Origin: Methanomicrobia archaeon DTU008
Lineage (GTDB): Archaea; Thermoplasmatota; Thermoplasmata; Methanomassiliicoccales; Methanomassiliicoccaceae
Reading direction: 5' to 3'
NCBI GenBank assembly: GCA_001512965.1
Contig: LFRW01000022.1
Span: forward strand, 67,836 to 113,629
DNA: 45,794 bases
Shown: positions 1 to 8,507 of the stretch, one piece after another
How positions within the stretch are numbered: the stretch's first letter is position 1
Layout: every line of letters begins with the position of its first letter
Notes under the pieces: model-generated
Database searches by the model: none
Told to the model about the DNA's origin: nothing
What the model saw: only the letters and a program-made list of their open reading frames with translations
Translations under genes and position numbers: made by a program

Positions 1-14
1 GGGGGAGAACCCCC
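1..14 (-). terminator. Possible hairpin terminator after the thermosome gene
   Basis: Five G, the loop AGAA and five C form a perfect short hairpin eight bases beyond the thermosome stop codon. It lies at the window edge, so any following T tract cannot be seen. Function as a terminator is inferred from position only. Confidence 0.35.
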
Positions 15-21
15 GTCACGT

Positions 22-1650
22 TTAGTCCTCTTCGCCCATGTCGGGGGCGCCGGCTCCAGGGCCTCCGTTCCCGCCAGCGCGGGCCGCGATGACGTCGTCG
101 ATACGAAGGATCATGACAGCGGCGTCGGTGGCGGAGTTGATGGCCTGGCGGCCAACCCTGATCGGCTCCACTACGTTCTCGGCCTTCATGTCGACGATCT
201 TGCCCGTGTAGACGTTGAGCCCGGCGTTGACCTTGCCGTCCTTGTGGGACTTCCTCATGTTGATGAGGATGTCAATGGGGTCAAGACCAGCGTTCTCGGC
301 GAGAGCGGTGGGGATGACCTCCATGGCGCTGGCGTAGGCGTCGATGGCGATCTGTTCGCGGCCGCCCACGGTTGCAGCGTACTCACGCAGACGGAGGGCG
401 ATCTCCGCAGCGGTGGAACCTCCACCGGTAACCATCCTGCCGTCCTCGATGGCGACGGCCACGACGGACATGGCGTCGTCGAGGGAGCGCTCGACCTCAT
501 CGATCACATGCTCGGTGCCTCCCCTGAGCAGCAGGGAGACGGCCTTGGGGTTCTGGCAGCCGGTGATGAAGGTGAGTTCGTCCTCGCCCAGCTTGCGGAC
601 CTCGAGCAGGCGTGCGGTGCCCAGCTCATCGGCGGTGAGCTCCTCGATCTTGGTCACCACGGTGGAACCGGTGGCCTTTGCGAGCTTTTCCATGTCAGAC
701 TTCTTGACGCGGCGGACGGCGAAGATGCCTTCCTTGGCAAGGAAGTGCTGGGCCAGGTCGTCGATGCCCTTCTGCACGAACACCACATTGGCACCGCTGG
801 CCTTGATGGTCTCGACCATCTTGCGCAGCATGTTCTCCTCCTCGGCGAGGAAGGCGGCCATCTGGGATGGGTCGGTGATCTCGATCTTGGCGTCGATCTC
901 GGTCTTCTGGACCTCGATGGCGGCGTCGAGCAGGGCGATCTTCGCGTTCTCGACCTTCTTGGGCATTGCCGGGTGGACAGGCTCCTTGTCGATGATGACG
1001 CCCTGGATGAACTCGGTGTCGTCCATGGAGCCGCCGGTCTTCTTGACGATCTGGATGTTGTCCATATCGACGGTCCACTTGTCACCGTCCTTCTCGGCGA
1101 TGGCGGTGACGGCGTTCACGGTCAATTCCGCAAGAGCCTCGCGGGAACCGCTGACGGACTTGGAGATCATGGAGGTTTCAGCGATGAGCTTGAGAGCCTC
1201 CTTGTCGTCTATGCTCACGGGGGTGGAGACGGAGTCCAGTACCTCCTGCGCCTTGGCGGCTGCGAGTCTGTAACCACCCGCGATAATAGTGGGGTGAATG
1301 TTCGAGTCAATGAGGTCGACGGCCTTCTTCAGAAGCTCTCCGGCCAGGATCACCGCGGTGGTGGTCCCGTCCCCGGCCTGCTCGTCCTGGGTCTTGGCGA
1401 CCTCTACCAGCATCTTGGCAGCAGGGTGGTCGACATCGATCTCCTTCAAGATGGTCACGCCATCGTTGGTAATGACGACATCCCCAAGGGTGTCAACAAG
1501 CATCTTGTCCATTCCACGGGGCCCAAGGGTGCTGCGGACCGCATCGGCGATGGCCTTGGCGGCCATGATGTTGTTGTACTGCGCGTCCTTTCCTCTATCC
1601 CTCTTGGTACCTTCTTTCAGGATGAGTATAGGTGTATTTCCCATTCCCAT
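22..1650 (-). CDS. thsA: Thermosome subunit (group II chaperonin)
   Basis: This 542-residue protein is an archaeal group II chaperonin subunit, which forms the double-ring ATP-dependent protein-folding cage in the cytoplasm. Nearly the whole family length is present. The N-terminal equatorial domain carries [12 protein letters not shown] (residues 61-72) and GDGTTT (93-98), the nucleotide-binding and catalytic loops. The apical domain includes the helical lid seen in thermosomes. The tail is glycine-rich and acidic (GGNGGPGAG then GEED), as in many archaeal thermosomes. The start at 1650 gives the usual short N-terminal extension; a second ATG two codons later is an alternative. The gene is divergent from the DUF2240 gene and has a TATA-like box near 1721-1731. 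Whether it is the alpha or beta type cannot be told without comparison to paralogues elsewhere in the genome. Confidence 0.97.
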   Translation of the reverse strand: MGMGNTPILILKEGTKRDRGKDAQYNNIMAAKAIADAVRSTLGPRGMDKMLVDTLGDVVITNDGVTILKEIDVDHPAAKMLVEVAKTQDEQAGDGTTTAVILAGELLKKAVDLIDSNIHPTIIAGGYRLAAAKAQEVLDSVSTPVSIDDKEALKLIAETSMISKSVSGSREALAELTVNAVTAIAEKDGDKWTVDMDNIQIVKKTGGSMDDTEFIQGVIIDKEPVHPAMPKKVENAKIALLDAAIEVQKTEIDAKIEITDPSQMAAFLAEEENMLRKMVETIKASGANVVFVQKGIDDLAQHFLAKEGIFAVRRVKKSDMEKLAKATGSTVVTKIEELTADELGTARLLEVRKLGEDELTFITGCQNPKAVSLLLRGGTEHVIDEVERSLDDAMSVVAVAIEDGRMVTGGGSTAAEIALRLREYAATVGGREQIAIDAYASAMEVIPTALAENAGLDPIDILINMRKSHKDGKVNAGLNVYTGKIVDMKAENVVEPIRVGRQAINSATDAAVMILRIDDVIAARAGGNGGPGAGAPDMGEED

Positions 1651-1720
1651 TTATCTACCTCCAATGTCAGATCATAACCAGCTAGTTTGTTTCCTAGCTA
1701 AGCTTCCGTTGAATGTTTGT

Positions 1721-1731
1721 TCTTCTATATA
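1721..1731 (-). promoter_or_regulatory. TATA-like box of the thermosome gene
   Basis: Read on the minus strand the stretch is GCTTATATAG, a good archaeal TATA box. It would place transcription start near 1698, leaving a leader of roughly 45-50 nt before the thermosome ATG. No heat-shock operator was identified with certainty. Confidence 0.5.
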
Positions 1732-1885
1732 AGCATAGTGAACCTATACCCTCTCCCAGGAATTCCCATCGCAGAAAAAGGAACGGCCGAGCGGCCCGTC
1801 CGATGGTGTGAGCGCTTCCTCTTCATGATCAGGGCGACCGACAGGGGGATATTGAAATATTGAATGAAGTGTTCAGAGGGGCGAC

Positions 1886-2353
1886 ATGGGAGAGCTAGAG
1901 ACTTGCTTGGCAGTCCTTTACAAACGTAAGGGGAAGAACGTCCTAACCGAGGCGGAGTTTCAGTTCGCGGTCTCACTTGACTTCAGGTGGTTCACCCCGC
2001 AGGAGGCCCAGAGGCTGATGGACCTGGCGATAAAACGCGGCCTGCTCGTCCGCAACGACATGTATCTCAGCCCCTCGTTCGACTACAAGGACATAGATGC
2101 ACCGCTCTCCTTCAGGCCAAGCCATGACGTCCTGTCGGAAGAGAAGGAAGAGCCCAATCTGTTCGCCCGCCTGGTGGGGCTGATAGCCTCCAAGGGAGGC
2201 TTGAAGAAGAGGGAGGCCGTGGCCCGCATCAACAAGATGCAGGAACGCCTGGGCGTGGATGTTGAAGTCGCCGCCCTGGTCATTGCCAGCGACCTCGGGG
2301 AAGATGTTTCCGACCTGGTCGGCCCGGTCAGGGAGGAGATACTCTCCCGATGA
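1886..2353 (+). CDS. DUF2240 family protein
   Basis: The 155-residue soluble protein matches the archaeal DUF2240 family by its overall pattern: an N-terminal helical, winged-helix-like segment (about 1-65, containing FTPQEAQRLMDLAIKRGLL), a short acidic linker, and a C-terminal helical part (about 90-155). No catalytic motif is visible and the molecular role is unknown. The start ATG is preceded by GAGGGG with suitable spacing, and an AT-rich ATATTGAAATATTG stretch sits about 30 nt upstream. It faces the aMBF1 gene tail to tail, with the two stop codons directly adjacent. The helix-turn-helix-like N-terminus makes nucleic-acid binding possible but this is only inference. Confidence 0.8.
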   Translation: MGELETCLAVLYKRKGKNVLTEAEFQFAVSLDFRWFTPQEAQRLMDLAIKRGLLVRNDMYLSPSFDYKDIDAPLSFRPSHDVLSEEKEEPNLFARLVGLIASKGGLKKREAVARINKMQERLGVDVEVAALVIASDLGEDVSDLVGPVREEILSR

Positions 2354-2857
2354 TCACTTCTTCTTGATCAGGTCCCCTAGGGTCAGCACGTCCCTGCTGC
2401 TCTTGGTCGACGCAGGCTTAACCAGAGCCACCTTCTCGGTGAGCTTGATATTGAGCTCCTTCTCCAGCTTCTTTATCATTTGATCGCTGGGCCTCATCGA
2501 ACCGTTTTCGAGCTGGGCGATGACGCTGCTCTTCTCGTTGACCTTGGAAGCAAGTTCGTCCTGCTTGAGGTTTCGGGCCATCCTGGCCTCGCGTATCACT
2601 TTGTTGTAATCGGGCACCAGATCGATCACGGTCTCCTCTTTGAATACGTCCCGAGAGCGCATCCTCCGCTCACGTGCCTGCAGCCTTTCCTCGACCACCG
2701 CCCGGGAGGGTGCCACCCCTTTGCCCTTCTTGGATGGTCCCTTTCCTTCAGGACCTTCCCCGAAGCGTGAGCATTCCTTGCATACCTTGAGTTGGGCGCC
2801 CTCTAGAAATATGGTCCGAATGTAATCGGACTCCTTGCCGCACATCTCGCAGATCAT
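2354..2857 (-). CDS. Multiprotein bridging factor aMBF1
   Basis: This is an archaeal MBF1-type protein: an N-terminal zinc ribbon (Cys 3, 6, 26 and 29 from the chosen start) and a Cro/C1-type helix-turn-helix near residues 84-140 (IREARMARNLKQDELASKV, then IAQLENGSMRPSD). Between them lies a basic, flexible linker. Archaeal MBF1 is ribosome- and transcription-associated; the exact function is debated. The open frame continues upstream to 2899, but I chose the ATG at 2857 (167 aa) because family members begin M-x-C-x-M-C-G and a TATA-like box at 2888-2895 would lie inside a longer gene. The gene converges on the DUF2240 gene with no gap. Confidence 0.92.
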   Translation of the reverse strand: MICEMCGKESDYIRTIFLEGAQLKVCKECSRFGEGPEGKGPSKKGKGVAPSRAVVEERLQARERRMRSRDVFKEETVIDLVPDYNKVIREARMARNLKQDELASKVNEKSSVIAQLENGSMRPSDQMIKKLEKELNIKLTEKVALVKPASTKSSRDVLTLGDLIKKK

Positions 2858-2887
2858 TTCTCGTCGGCTGACTAATTTCATTCCACG

Positions 2888-2895
2888 ATTTAATG
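2888..2895 (-). promoter_or_regulatory. TATA-like box of aMBF1, deciding its start
   Basis: On the minus strand this reads CATTAAAT. A start of transcription about 26 nt downstream falls near 2863-2866, a few bases before the ATG at 2857, so the mRNA is probably nearly leaderless. That argues against the longer open frame from 2899. Confidence 0.45.
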
Positions 2896-3124
2896 ACATT
2901 GCTTTTGCATCGCTGTTCGTTGCGTAAGCTTTCGACCTCTCGCGATGCGGAGAGATGAGGCGCAGGAATAATTAATGGTGTCGTCATATATCAACTAGTT
3001 AGGAGAAGGGTGAAGCGTCCAGCGCCGTGGGGAATGGATGTCTGGCCAATGCCGTTCCAGTCGATCATCCTGCGAAACGGTCTTATAGCTCAGCCCTTAT
3101 TGTAATCGTCGCCGAGGTGAGCCA

Positions 3125-4333
3125 TTGAAAGAACCCCAGTTGGAAGAGCTCGTATCCGAGATGAAGGACAAGGTCGAGGTCCTGGAAAGGCGCAACGGAG
3201 AGCTCCTGGAAGAGATAAGAAGAGTGGAGGGGGAGAAGCGCTACGTGGAAAGCGAGCTCTTCCGTCTGCAGAAGGAGCTCAAGCGTATGCGGGCTGAGAT
3301 GGAGCGGCTGAAGTCCCCTCCATTGATCATCGGCGCAATAAAGGATGTCTTGGCCGACGGCCGGGTCATCGTAAAGTCTTCCACTGGTCCCGATTTCATA
3401 GTGTCCACCTCCGAGTATGTTCCGGTCGAAGACCTGGTCGTTGGATCGAGAGTGGCTCTGAACAAGCAGACCCTTGCAGTCATGGGCGTGCTGCCTCCGT
3501 CTCTCGACCCCATCGTCGTGGGGGCCGAGATAATCGAGAAGCCTGCCATCTCTTACGATATGATCGGAGGACTTGACGAACAGATACTGGAGGTCAGGGA
3601 GGCCGTGGAGGATCCGCTGCTCAAGCCCGATCTCTACAAGAAGGTTGGCATCGAGCCGCCCAAGGGAGTGTTGCTGGTCGGTCCCCCAGGGACCGGAAAG
3701 ACCCTGCTGGCCAAAGCAGTGGCGCACCAGACCAATGCAACCTTCATCCGCTTCGTCGGCTCCGAGCTGGTCCAGAAGTACATCGGGGAGGGCGCTCGCC
3801 TGGTCCGTGAACTGTTCGAACTGGCGAAGGAGAAGGCTCCCAGCATCGTGTTCATCGACGAACTCGACTCCATCGGAGCGAAGAGGCTGGAGGTCGCCAC
3901 CTCAGGAGACCGTGAGGTCCAGAGGACTCTGATGCAGCTGCTGTCAGAGCTTGACGGTTTCAACCCGATAGGTGAGGTCAAGATCATCGGCGCAACGAAC
4001 CGCCCTGACATACTGGACGACGCGCTGCTCCGGCCTGGAAGGTTCGACCGGATAATCGAGATACCCGTTCCGGGCTACGAGGGCCGGCTGGAGATCTTCA
4101 AGATCCACACCAAGAAGATGAGCATCGAAGATGGCATCTCCCTGGCAGATCTGGCAATGAAGGCAGAAGGCGCTACCGGAGCAGACATCAAGGCCATATG
4201 CACCGAAGCTGGGATGTTCGCCATCCGCGACAACCGCGACAAGGTATCCATGCTCGACTTCGAGAGGGCCATAGTCAAGGTCCTGGACAACGAGGCAAAC
4301 AAGATCGTGGAAAGCGGCGTGATGTTCGCTTAA
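3125..4333 (+). CDS. pan: Proteasome-activating nucleotidase PAN
   Basis: PAN is the hexameric AAA+ unfoldase that feeds substrates to the archaeal 20S proteasome, the counterpart of the eukaryotic Rpt ring. The 402 residues show an N-terminal coiled coil (about 3-65), an OB-fold domain (about 66-140), Walker A GPPGTGKT (186-193), the pore loop KYIGEG (218-223), Walker B FIDELDSI (243-250) and an arginine-rich segment RPGRFDR (303-309). The start is TTG at 3125, supported by an excellent GAGGTGA ribosome site a few bases upstream. The C-terminus is VMFA, so the usual hydrophobic-Tyr-X docking motif is replaced by a hydrophobic-Phe-X form. The gene stands alone, followed by an AT-rich promoter region. 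Confidence 0.97.
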   Translation: MKEPQLEELVSEMKDKVEVLERRNGELLEEIRRVEGEKRYVESELFRLQKELKRMRAEMERLKSPPLIIGAIKDVLADGRVIVKSSTGPDFIVSTSEYVPVEDLVVGSRVALNKQTLAVMGVLPPSLDPIVVGAEIIEKPAISYDMIGGLDEQILEVREAVEDPLLKPDLYKKVGIEPPKGVLLVGPPGTGKTLLAKAVAHQTNATFIRFVGSELVQKYIGEGARLVRELFELAKEKAPSIVFIDELDSIGAKRLEVATSGDREVQRTLMQLLSELDGFNPIGEVKIIGATNRPDILDDALLRPGRFDRIIEIPVPGYEGRLEIFKIHTKKMSIEDGISLADLAMKAEGATGADIKAICTEAGMFAIRDNRDKVSMLDFERAIVKVLDNEANKIVESGVMFA

Positions 4334-4402
4334 AACCCCTTCACTCCATCCTTTTCATATATCAGTCGCAATAATCAAACAACGCCATTATTACATAATA
4401 TA

Positions 4403-4412
4403 TTATATATAA
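4403..4412 (+). promoter_or_regulatory. TATA box for the winged-helix gene
   Basis: A run of AT-rich sequence contains TTATATATAA. Its centre is about 25 nt before the ATG at 4432, the spacing expected for a leaderless archaeal transcript. Confidence 0.55.
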
Positions 4413-4431
4413 GACGTTCATTCATAAGCAT

Positions 4432-4758
4432 ATGAGATTGAAGGGTGTGTTTCCCACCCACATCGACGATGCTTCCGCACGTATAGTCCAGGCGACCATG
4501 TTTCGCCCTCGAACGGCCGTTCAGATAGCCAACGCCACAGGCGTTCCCGTGGCCCAGGTGTTCCATAGGATCCGACGGCTGAAGGCCGTCGGCTTTCTAC
4601 GCGAGGAGGTTAGGGTGATGAGCTCCGCAGGCAGAGAAGTGCCTTTCTTCGTCAGCACGCTCGGTTCCAGCCAGCTCTTCATGGAGGGCGAGCGCTCCCG
4701 CATCAGACTATCGGCGAGCACGGACCGACAGGGACCGGACCTGGGAAAGCTGCTCTAG
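4432..4758 (+). CDS. Small winged-helix DNA-binding protein
   Basis: The 108-residue protein has a predicted winged helix-turn-helix over about residues 15-70: a helix through ARIVQATMF, then TAVQIANATGVPVAQVFHRI as helix-turn-helix, followed by a wing (FLREEVRVMSSAGREVPFF). The C-terminal 25 residues are polar and probably disordered. It resembles the MarR/ArsR-like transcriptional regulators common in archaea, but I cannot assign a specific family or target. A strong TATA box supports leaderless expression. It ends tail to tail with the GPN GTPase gene, the two TAG stops sharing the palindrome CTAG at 4755-4758. Confidence 0.78.
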   Translation: MRLKGVFPTHIDDASARIVQATMFRPRTAVQIANATGVPVAQVFHRIRRLKAVGFLREEVRVMSSAGREVPFFVSTLGSSQLFMEGERSRIRLSASTDRQGPDLGKLL

Positions 4759-5522
4759 GGATTATTGCCGATATCCTCGCCACCTTCGAAGTACATCTGC
4801 ACCATGGAATAGATGTCCTCCATCCCCGTGCCCTCTTCGGATGAGACGGGGTACATCTCCTTGTACATTCCCACGTTCTCCATCGCCTTGAACAGTTCGA
4901 TGCTCATGATGGACTGGGCATTGATCTGCTTCTCCGTCAGAGAGTTGTAGAGGGCATAGGGGTCGCGGGACCATCCCTTCATCTCCTCCAACTCCTCCTC
5001 GGACAAGATGTCTGCCTTGGATATCACGTTCATTATCGGCAGATCGAAGCGGAACTGGGTTATCCCGCAGAGCATGAGATCGGAAACGAAGCCATTGGGG
5101 GTCCTCGCCAGGGTGGGATCGGAGAGGAACACGAGGAAGCCGTCCTCCTTTCCCAGCTCCTCGATTATGGCATTGCTTGATTGACGGAATGCGAACAGTT
5201 CCATCTGCCCGGGCGTATCGATGAGGCAGTAGTCCGCGCGGAACTCCTTGACCACCGTGGTCCATTCCCTATTGTTCAATGCCATCAGGTCAGCGGCCAC
5301 CACCTGTGCGCCATTGGGGCCGAGGGAGTAGTCCTTCATCACATCGGCGATATTGACCCAGTCCCGGATATCCACGTCAGGCTGATAGGGCACGTAGTCC
5401 GCTCCCGGGTCGAGATTGACCATGACGGCATCGATGCCCTGAAAGTCAAGCCATTCCTTGAACGCCTGGACGAGGGTGCTCTTGCCGCTTCCCGCTGTGC
5501 CTATGAAATAGAGATATCTCAA
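4755..5522 (-). CDS. GPN-loop GTPase (XAB1/Npa3-like)
   Basis: This is an archaeal member of the GPN-loop GTPase family, whose eukaryotic relatives (Gpn1/Npa3) act in RNA polymerase II assembly. The 255 residues contain the P-loop GTAGSGKST (8-16), the MVNLDPGAD segment, the diagnostic GPN tripeptide (SLGPNGAQ, residues 68-70), the DTPGQMELF switch and a NVISKAD-type guanine-recognition motif. The length is normal for the family. The archaeal substrate or partner is not known with certainty, and a role in polymerase assembly is an inference from eukaryotes. It converges with the winged-helix gene and overlaps it by four bases. Confidence 0.93.
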   Translation of the reverse strand: MRYLYFIGTAGSGKSTLVQAFKEWLDFQGIDAVMVNLDPGADYVPYQPDVDIRDWVNIADVMKDYSLGPNGAQVVAADLMALNNREWTTVVKEFRADYCLIDTPGQMELFAFRQSSNAIIEELGKEDGFLVFLSDPTLARTPNGFVSDLMLCGITQFRFDLPIMNVISKADILSEEELEEMKGWSRDPYALYNSLTEKQINAQSIMSIELFKAMENVGMYKEMYPVSSEEGTGMEDIYSMVQMYFEGGEDIGNNP

Positions 5523-5831
5523 ATCATGCCTCCTTGGACCATCCGATGAACGATGGGAGCATCAGCCGAGAGAAAAAGATTTTGGAACGCAGCTTCTCGG
5601 ACTATGTTTTCGAAAGGGCGATCGAGCGTCACGACCTAGCTCCACGGGACCGAAGCGTTCGTCCCTCCTCGCAGCCCACCATGGTTGAACGCCCCCGGGC
5701 GTTTCTGCGTCCATGCCTCAGCAGAGATGCAGGGGCCGCGACCTTCGATACATCTGCTTACGCCTTCACACCCATGGGTCGCATGAGGGCATCGATCGGA
5801 GAGTCTAACGGAACTATTGATGGAAAAGGAG
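5523..5831. other. Intergenic stretch, no convincing gene
   Basis: About 309 bases separate the GPN GTPase start from the tRNA gene. An open frame runs through it on the plus strand from 5534, but it continues through the antisense of the tRNA (giving the familiar artefact GPEGFEPSTHRL) and has no relative that I recognise. The region probably carries the GTPase promoter near 5525-5580. Confidence 0.5.
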
Positions 5832-5905
5832 CGGGCCCGGAGGGATTCGAACCCTCGACCCATCGGTTAAGAGCCGATTGCTCTACCTAGCTGAGCTACG
5901 GGCCC
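5832..5905 (-). tRNA. tRNA-Lys(CUU)
   Basis: Reading the minus strand, the 7-bp acceptor stem GGGCCCG pairs with CGGGCCC. The D arm is GCTC/GAGC. The anticodon stem ATCGG/CCGAT encloses the loop CTCTTAA, so the anticodon is CTT (lysine). The T arm is GAGGG/CCCTC with loop TTCGAAT. The discriminator is G, as usual for lysine tRNAs. There is no intron and CCA is not encoded. Confidence 0.97.
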
Positions 5906-6016
5906 CTTTCAGGCGCCTAAAGAAAGTTGATGTACATAAGTCTTTCGCGACCTATCTCTCTTGCCCCAGTTCTTGGGCGGGAACGATTATTACCGGACGG
6001 AGACAAAAAGAGAGAC

Positions 6017-6505
6017 ATGACGCTAGCAAGAGAGATCATGACGTCTCCCGTGGTGACCTTCGATGAGAGCATGACGCTGCGGGAGGCGACCGTCATCATG
6101 GCCAACAAGAAGGTGTCCGGGGGTCCGGTGCTGGACAGGGAAGGCAGGCTCATCGGCATATTGTCGGAGAGGGACATCCTGGAGGAGGCGATGAGAAAGG
6201 TTGGCCTGGAGATGGCCTGCCCGTCGCTGTCGTTCATCTCTCTCCCCTATGAGCGCATCATTAGGAACGAGGAGGTGTGTCGGCAGTTCGACGAGGTGGG
6301 CGACGTCGAGGTGGGAGCCGTCATGAACGACGAGGTCATCGCCGTGAAGGGGGACGACACGGCGGAGAAGGCGCTGGAGACGATGATGAGGTTCGACATC
6401 AACCGTCTACCCGTCGTTGACGACGACGGCAAGCTGATCGGCATCGTTGCCAGGCAGGACATCATGTGGTCCATGTGCCGCACACTCCAGTCCAGATGCA
6501 CCTAG
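6017..6505 (+). CDS. CBS domain pair protein
   Basis: The 162-residue soluble protein consists of two CBS domains (about 5-60 and 100-158). Each shows the typical pattern: MTSPVVTFDESMTLREATVIM, then GGPVLDREGRLIGILSERDIL, and later MNDEVIAVKGDDTAEKALE with INRLPVVDDDGKLIGIVA. Paired CBS domains form a Bateman module that binds adenosine nucleotides or S-adenosyl ligands; stand-alone archaeal versions mostly have unknown targets. I chose the ATG at 6017 rather than a TTG at 5927 because the extra 30 residues do not look like CBS sequence and the shorter start is where the first CBS strand begins. It ends in TAG. Confidence 0.9.
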   Translation: MTLAREIMTSPVVTFDESMTLREATVIMANKKVSGGPVLDREGRLIGILSERDILEEAMRKVGLEMACPSLSFISLPYERIIRNEEVCRQFDEVGDVEVGAVMNDEVIAVKGDDTAEKALETMMRFDINRLPVVDDDGKLIGIVARQDIMWSMCRTLQSRCT

Positions 6506-6600
6506 GCATTTTCCGCTTCAGTGCAGAGTGAGGCGCTAGTTATTTCAATGGAATGGGGATTGTGTAAGCGGGATGCCATCTGAGCGATCTTGAAGTTCAC

Positions 6601-7344
6601 GTGCTTGCCAGCGGCAGTGACGGGAACTGCACCGTCGTTCGCTGCGACGACACCGCCATAATGCTAGACGCAGGACTATCCGGTCGGCGCATAACGAAGC
6701 TGATGGAGTGCGCCGACCTCGGGCCAGATGAGCTTTCAGGCATACTCCTCACGCATGAGCATTCCGATCACGTCAAGGGAGCGGGCATCCTCTCCAGGCG
6801 ATACAAGTTGCCCATATACGCCAACGAAAACACCTTGATATGCTCCAACATCGGTGCGGTCAGCAGCAGTGTCATATTCAAGACGCTGCAACCGTTCTCC
6901 ATCGGCCCGCTCACCATCAGACCGTTGCCGATATCACACAATGCCGCGGAGCCGAACGCCTTCCATATAGTATGCGAAGGTCGCAGCATGCTGCTGGCCA
7001 CCGACCTGGGTGTGGTGAACGGCGAAGTGTTCTCCGCCCTTCGAGAGGTGGATCTTGCAATGATCGAATCGAACCACGACCTCAACATGCTCATCCACGG
7101 CCCGTATCCCCCCATGCTAAAGAACGAGATACGTTCCGACCGAGGGCACCTGAGCAACATCGACTGTGCCAGGGCGCTGTGGAGCACGTCCCGAGAGGGT
7201 CGCAAGGTCTTCTTGGCCCACATAAGCAAGAACAACAACACGCCTGAGCTGGCCAGGCGCACGGTGGCAAGGACGCTTTGTTGTTGCGAGGATGAAGTGG
7301 ACTGCATGATGGGCCCCGAGGACGTCCGCTCGATCATCGTCTAG
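6601..7344 (+). CDS. MBL-fold metal-dependent hydrolase (YycJ/WalJ-like)
   Basis: This 247-residue metallo-beta-lactamase-fold protein has the metal-binding signature HEHSDH (residues 52-57) after LLT, plus later metal ligands in ISHNAAEPNAF, LATDLGVV and RGHLSN. It resembles bacterial YycJ/WalJ, a 5'-3' exonuclease-like MBL protein; the archaeal substrate is unknown. Start: the open frame offers GTG at 6601, directly at LASGSDGN. Relatives, however, begin about seven residues earlier, and those residues (LEVHV) are encoded in frame just upstream without a normal start codon. A one-base frame problem near 6573-6600 or a non-standard start is therefore possible. It converges on GINS with an 11-base overlap. 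Confidence 0.88.
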   Translation: MLASGSDGNCTVVRCDDTAIMLDAGLSGRRITKLMECADLGPDELSGILLTHEHSDHVKGAGILSRRYKLPIYANENTLICSNIGAVSSSVIFKTLQPFSIGPLTIRPLPISHNAAEPNAFHIVCEGRSMLLATDLGVVNGEVFSALREVDLAMIESNHDLNMLIHGPYPPMLKNEIRSDRGHLSNIDCARALWSTSREGRKVFLAHISKNNNTPELARRTVARTLCCCEDEVDCMMGPEDVRSIIV

Positions 7345-8089
7345 AACCTGCGATGCGGATCGTCACGGCCTTATTTCGTGCCACCAACGCCTTTGCTATC
7401 GGTGGAGGAAGACAGACCACATCCTCCTTCTTGAGATGGTAATCCCTCCCTGGACCCGCGAACGGGGGGAGGTCCTCGAGAATGCGAAGGACTTCCGCAT
7501 CTAACGTTGCCGGCGGAGTATAGGCATGGGTCTCTTCATCGCCGGGAACGTCTTCCGGCTCCATGGCGGCCTGCTCCAGCTCCTCGATGCCCTCATCATC
7601 CATTGGAGGAACCGGCTCCTCCATCTCCTCCTGTTCACATGCTGGAGGTTCGATGGGCGGAACGGGCGGAAGCCGAGGGGGCGGGACCTCCTCTCCCGCC
7701 TCCATGTCCAGCAGGGCTTTGTGGCGCTCCCTTATCAAGGAAGAGACGCTTTCGAAGATCCTTATCTCCTCGGGGGTGAGGCGGCCGGTGTCCACACGGT
7801 TGCCCTGGGCGGCCCGAAGGGCCATGGCCAGGATCTTCTCCATGCGGAACTCGAAGACCTGGTCCGCCTTCTCCTGGAACTTGGTCAGCTGGTTGGCGGC
7901 GAGCTTTGCCCGGGTGGAGAACTGATCCATCGCGAACTCCCTCTCGCTGTCCCTGCGCAGCTCGGCCAGCTTCTTCCTGATGACCTCGTACAGGTCCTTC
8001 CTTACCTCGGTTATGTTCTTGGTCCTCTGCTCCTTCCGGTAGACCTCGGTAAGATCATCGTACTCGAAGGCCATCTCGGGAGGGGACAT
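7334..8089 (-). CDS. DNA replication factor GINS
   Basis: The protein (251 aa from the chosen start MSPPEMAFEY) matches archaeal GINS, part of the CMG-like replicative helicase with MCM and the Cas/Cdc45-like RecJ. The helical A domain (about 5-125) has the characteristic LTEVYRKEQRTKNITEVRK opening and a conserved LTPEEIRIFESVSSLI helix. A proline- and glutamate-rich acidic linker (about 140-195) leads to a C-terminal beta-rich B domain (about 200-251, with PPFAGPGRDYHLKKEDVVCL). A much longer open frame reaches 8422, but the additional 111 residues are low-quality sequence antisense to the DUF167 gene. It is divergent from DUF167. Confidence 0.9.
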   Translation of the reverse strand: MSPPEMAFEYDDLTEVYRKEQRTKNITEVRKDLYEVIRKKLAELRRDSEREFAMDQFSTRAKLAANQLTKFQEKADQVFEFRMEKILAMALRAAQGNRVDTGRLTPEEIRIFESVSSLIRERHKALLDMEAGEEVPPPRLPPVPPIEPPACEQEEMEEPVPPMDDEGIEELEQAAMEPEDVPGDEETHAYTPPATLDAEVLRILEDLPPFAGPGRDYHLKKEDVVCLPPPIAKALVARNKAVTIRIAGSRR

Positions 8090-8173
8090 GATTGAGGGAA
8101 TCCGGAGATGCGTATTTGAGAATATCCCGGCGGACGTCTGGAATGGAACGTCATAACGATGGGGTAAGATATT

Positions 8174-8191
8174 CATTCCCCGGACGGAATG
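8174..8191. other. Small dyad in the GINS/DUF167 divergent promoter region
   Basis: CATTCC and GGAATG form six-base inverted arms separated by six bases, just before the GTG start of the DUF167 gene. It could be an operator or a small mRNA hairpin. There is no direct support for either. Confidence 0.25.
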
Positions 8192-8198
8192 GGGGAGC

Positions 8199-8507
8199 GT
8201 GGACCTGTCAACGGTGTTGCGCGGCGTCCGGGATGGGACGGAGATCGACATCATGGTGACCCCGAACGCCAAGGTCCCCTCCATAGGTGAGGTGGACGAA
8301 TGGAGGCGTCGGCTGGTCGTCAAGGTACGGGCGGTCCCCTCCGAGGGAAGGGCCAACCGCGCGGTGTGCGAACTGTTCCAGAGCGTTCTTGGCGAGAAGG
8401 TGGAGATATTGCACGGCGCCACGGACCGTCATAAAACGCTGCTGGTCCCGCTCGAGGTGAAGGAAGTCCAGCAGAGATTGGAGGCTGCCCTTGCGCGACA
8501 TCGATGA
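8199..8507 (+). CDS. DUF167 (YggU-like) protein
   Basis: The 102-residue protein belongs to the DUF167/UPF0235 family (YggU in E. coli), a small alpha/beta fold of unknown function. The family pattern is clear: IDIMVTPNAK near the N-terminus, then VVKVRAVPSEGRANRAVCELF, the SVLGEKVEILHGATDRHK segment, and a closing helix. The start is GTG at 8199. It overlaps the following Toprim gene by 17 bases, so the two are probably co-transcribed and translationally coupled. Such pairing is suggestive of an RNA- or DNA-related role but gives no specific activity. Confidence 0.88.
   Translation: MDLSTVLRGVRDGTEIDIMVTPNAKVPSIGEVDEWRRRLVVKVRAVPSEGRANRAVCELFQSVLGEKVEILHGATDRHKTLLVPLEVKEVQQRLEAALARHR

Noticed and set aside
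244-1677. Long open frame (477 codons) on the plus strand antisense to the thermosome gene
   Set aside because: It is the shadow of the high-GC thermosome codons; the translation is Gly/Asp/Leu/His-rich with no family pattern.
5534-5890. 118-codon frame on the plus strand before and across the tRNA
   Set aside because: It ends inside the antisense of tRNA-Lys (GPEGFEPSTHRL), a well-known false translation, and the rest has no recognisable domain.
8090-8422. Upstream extension of the GINS frame
   Set aside because: The 111 additional residues lie antisense to DUF167 and are not GINS-like; the family start fits 8089.
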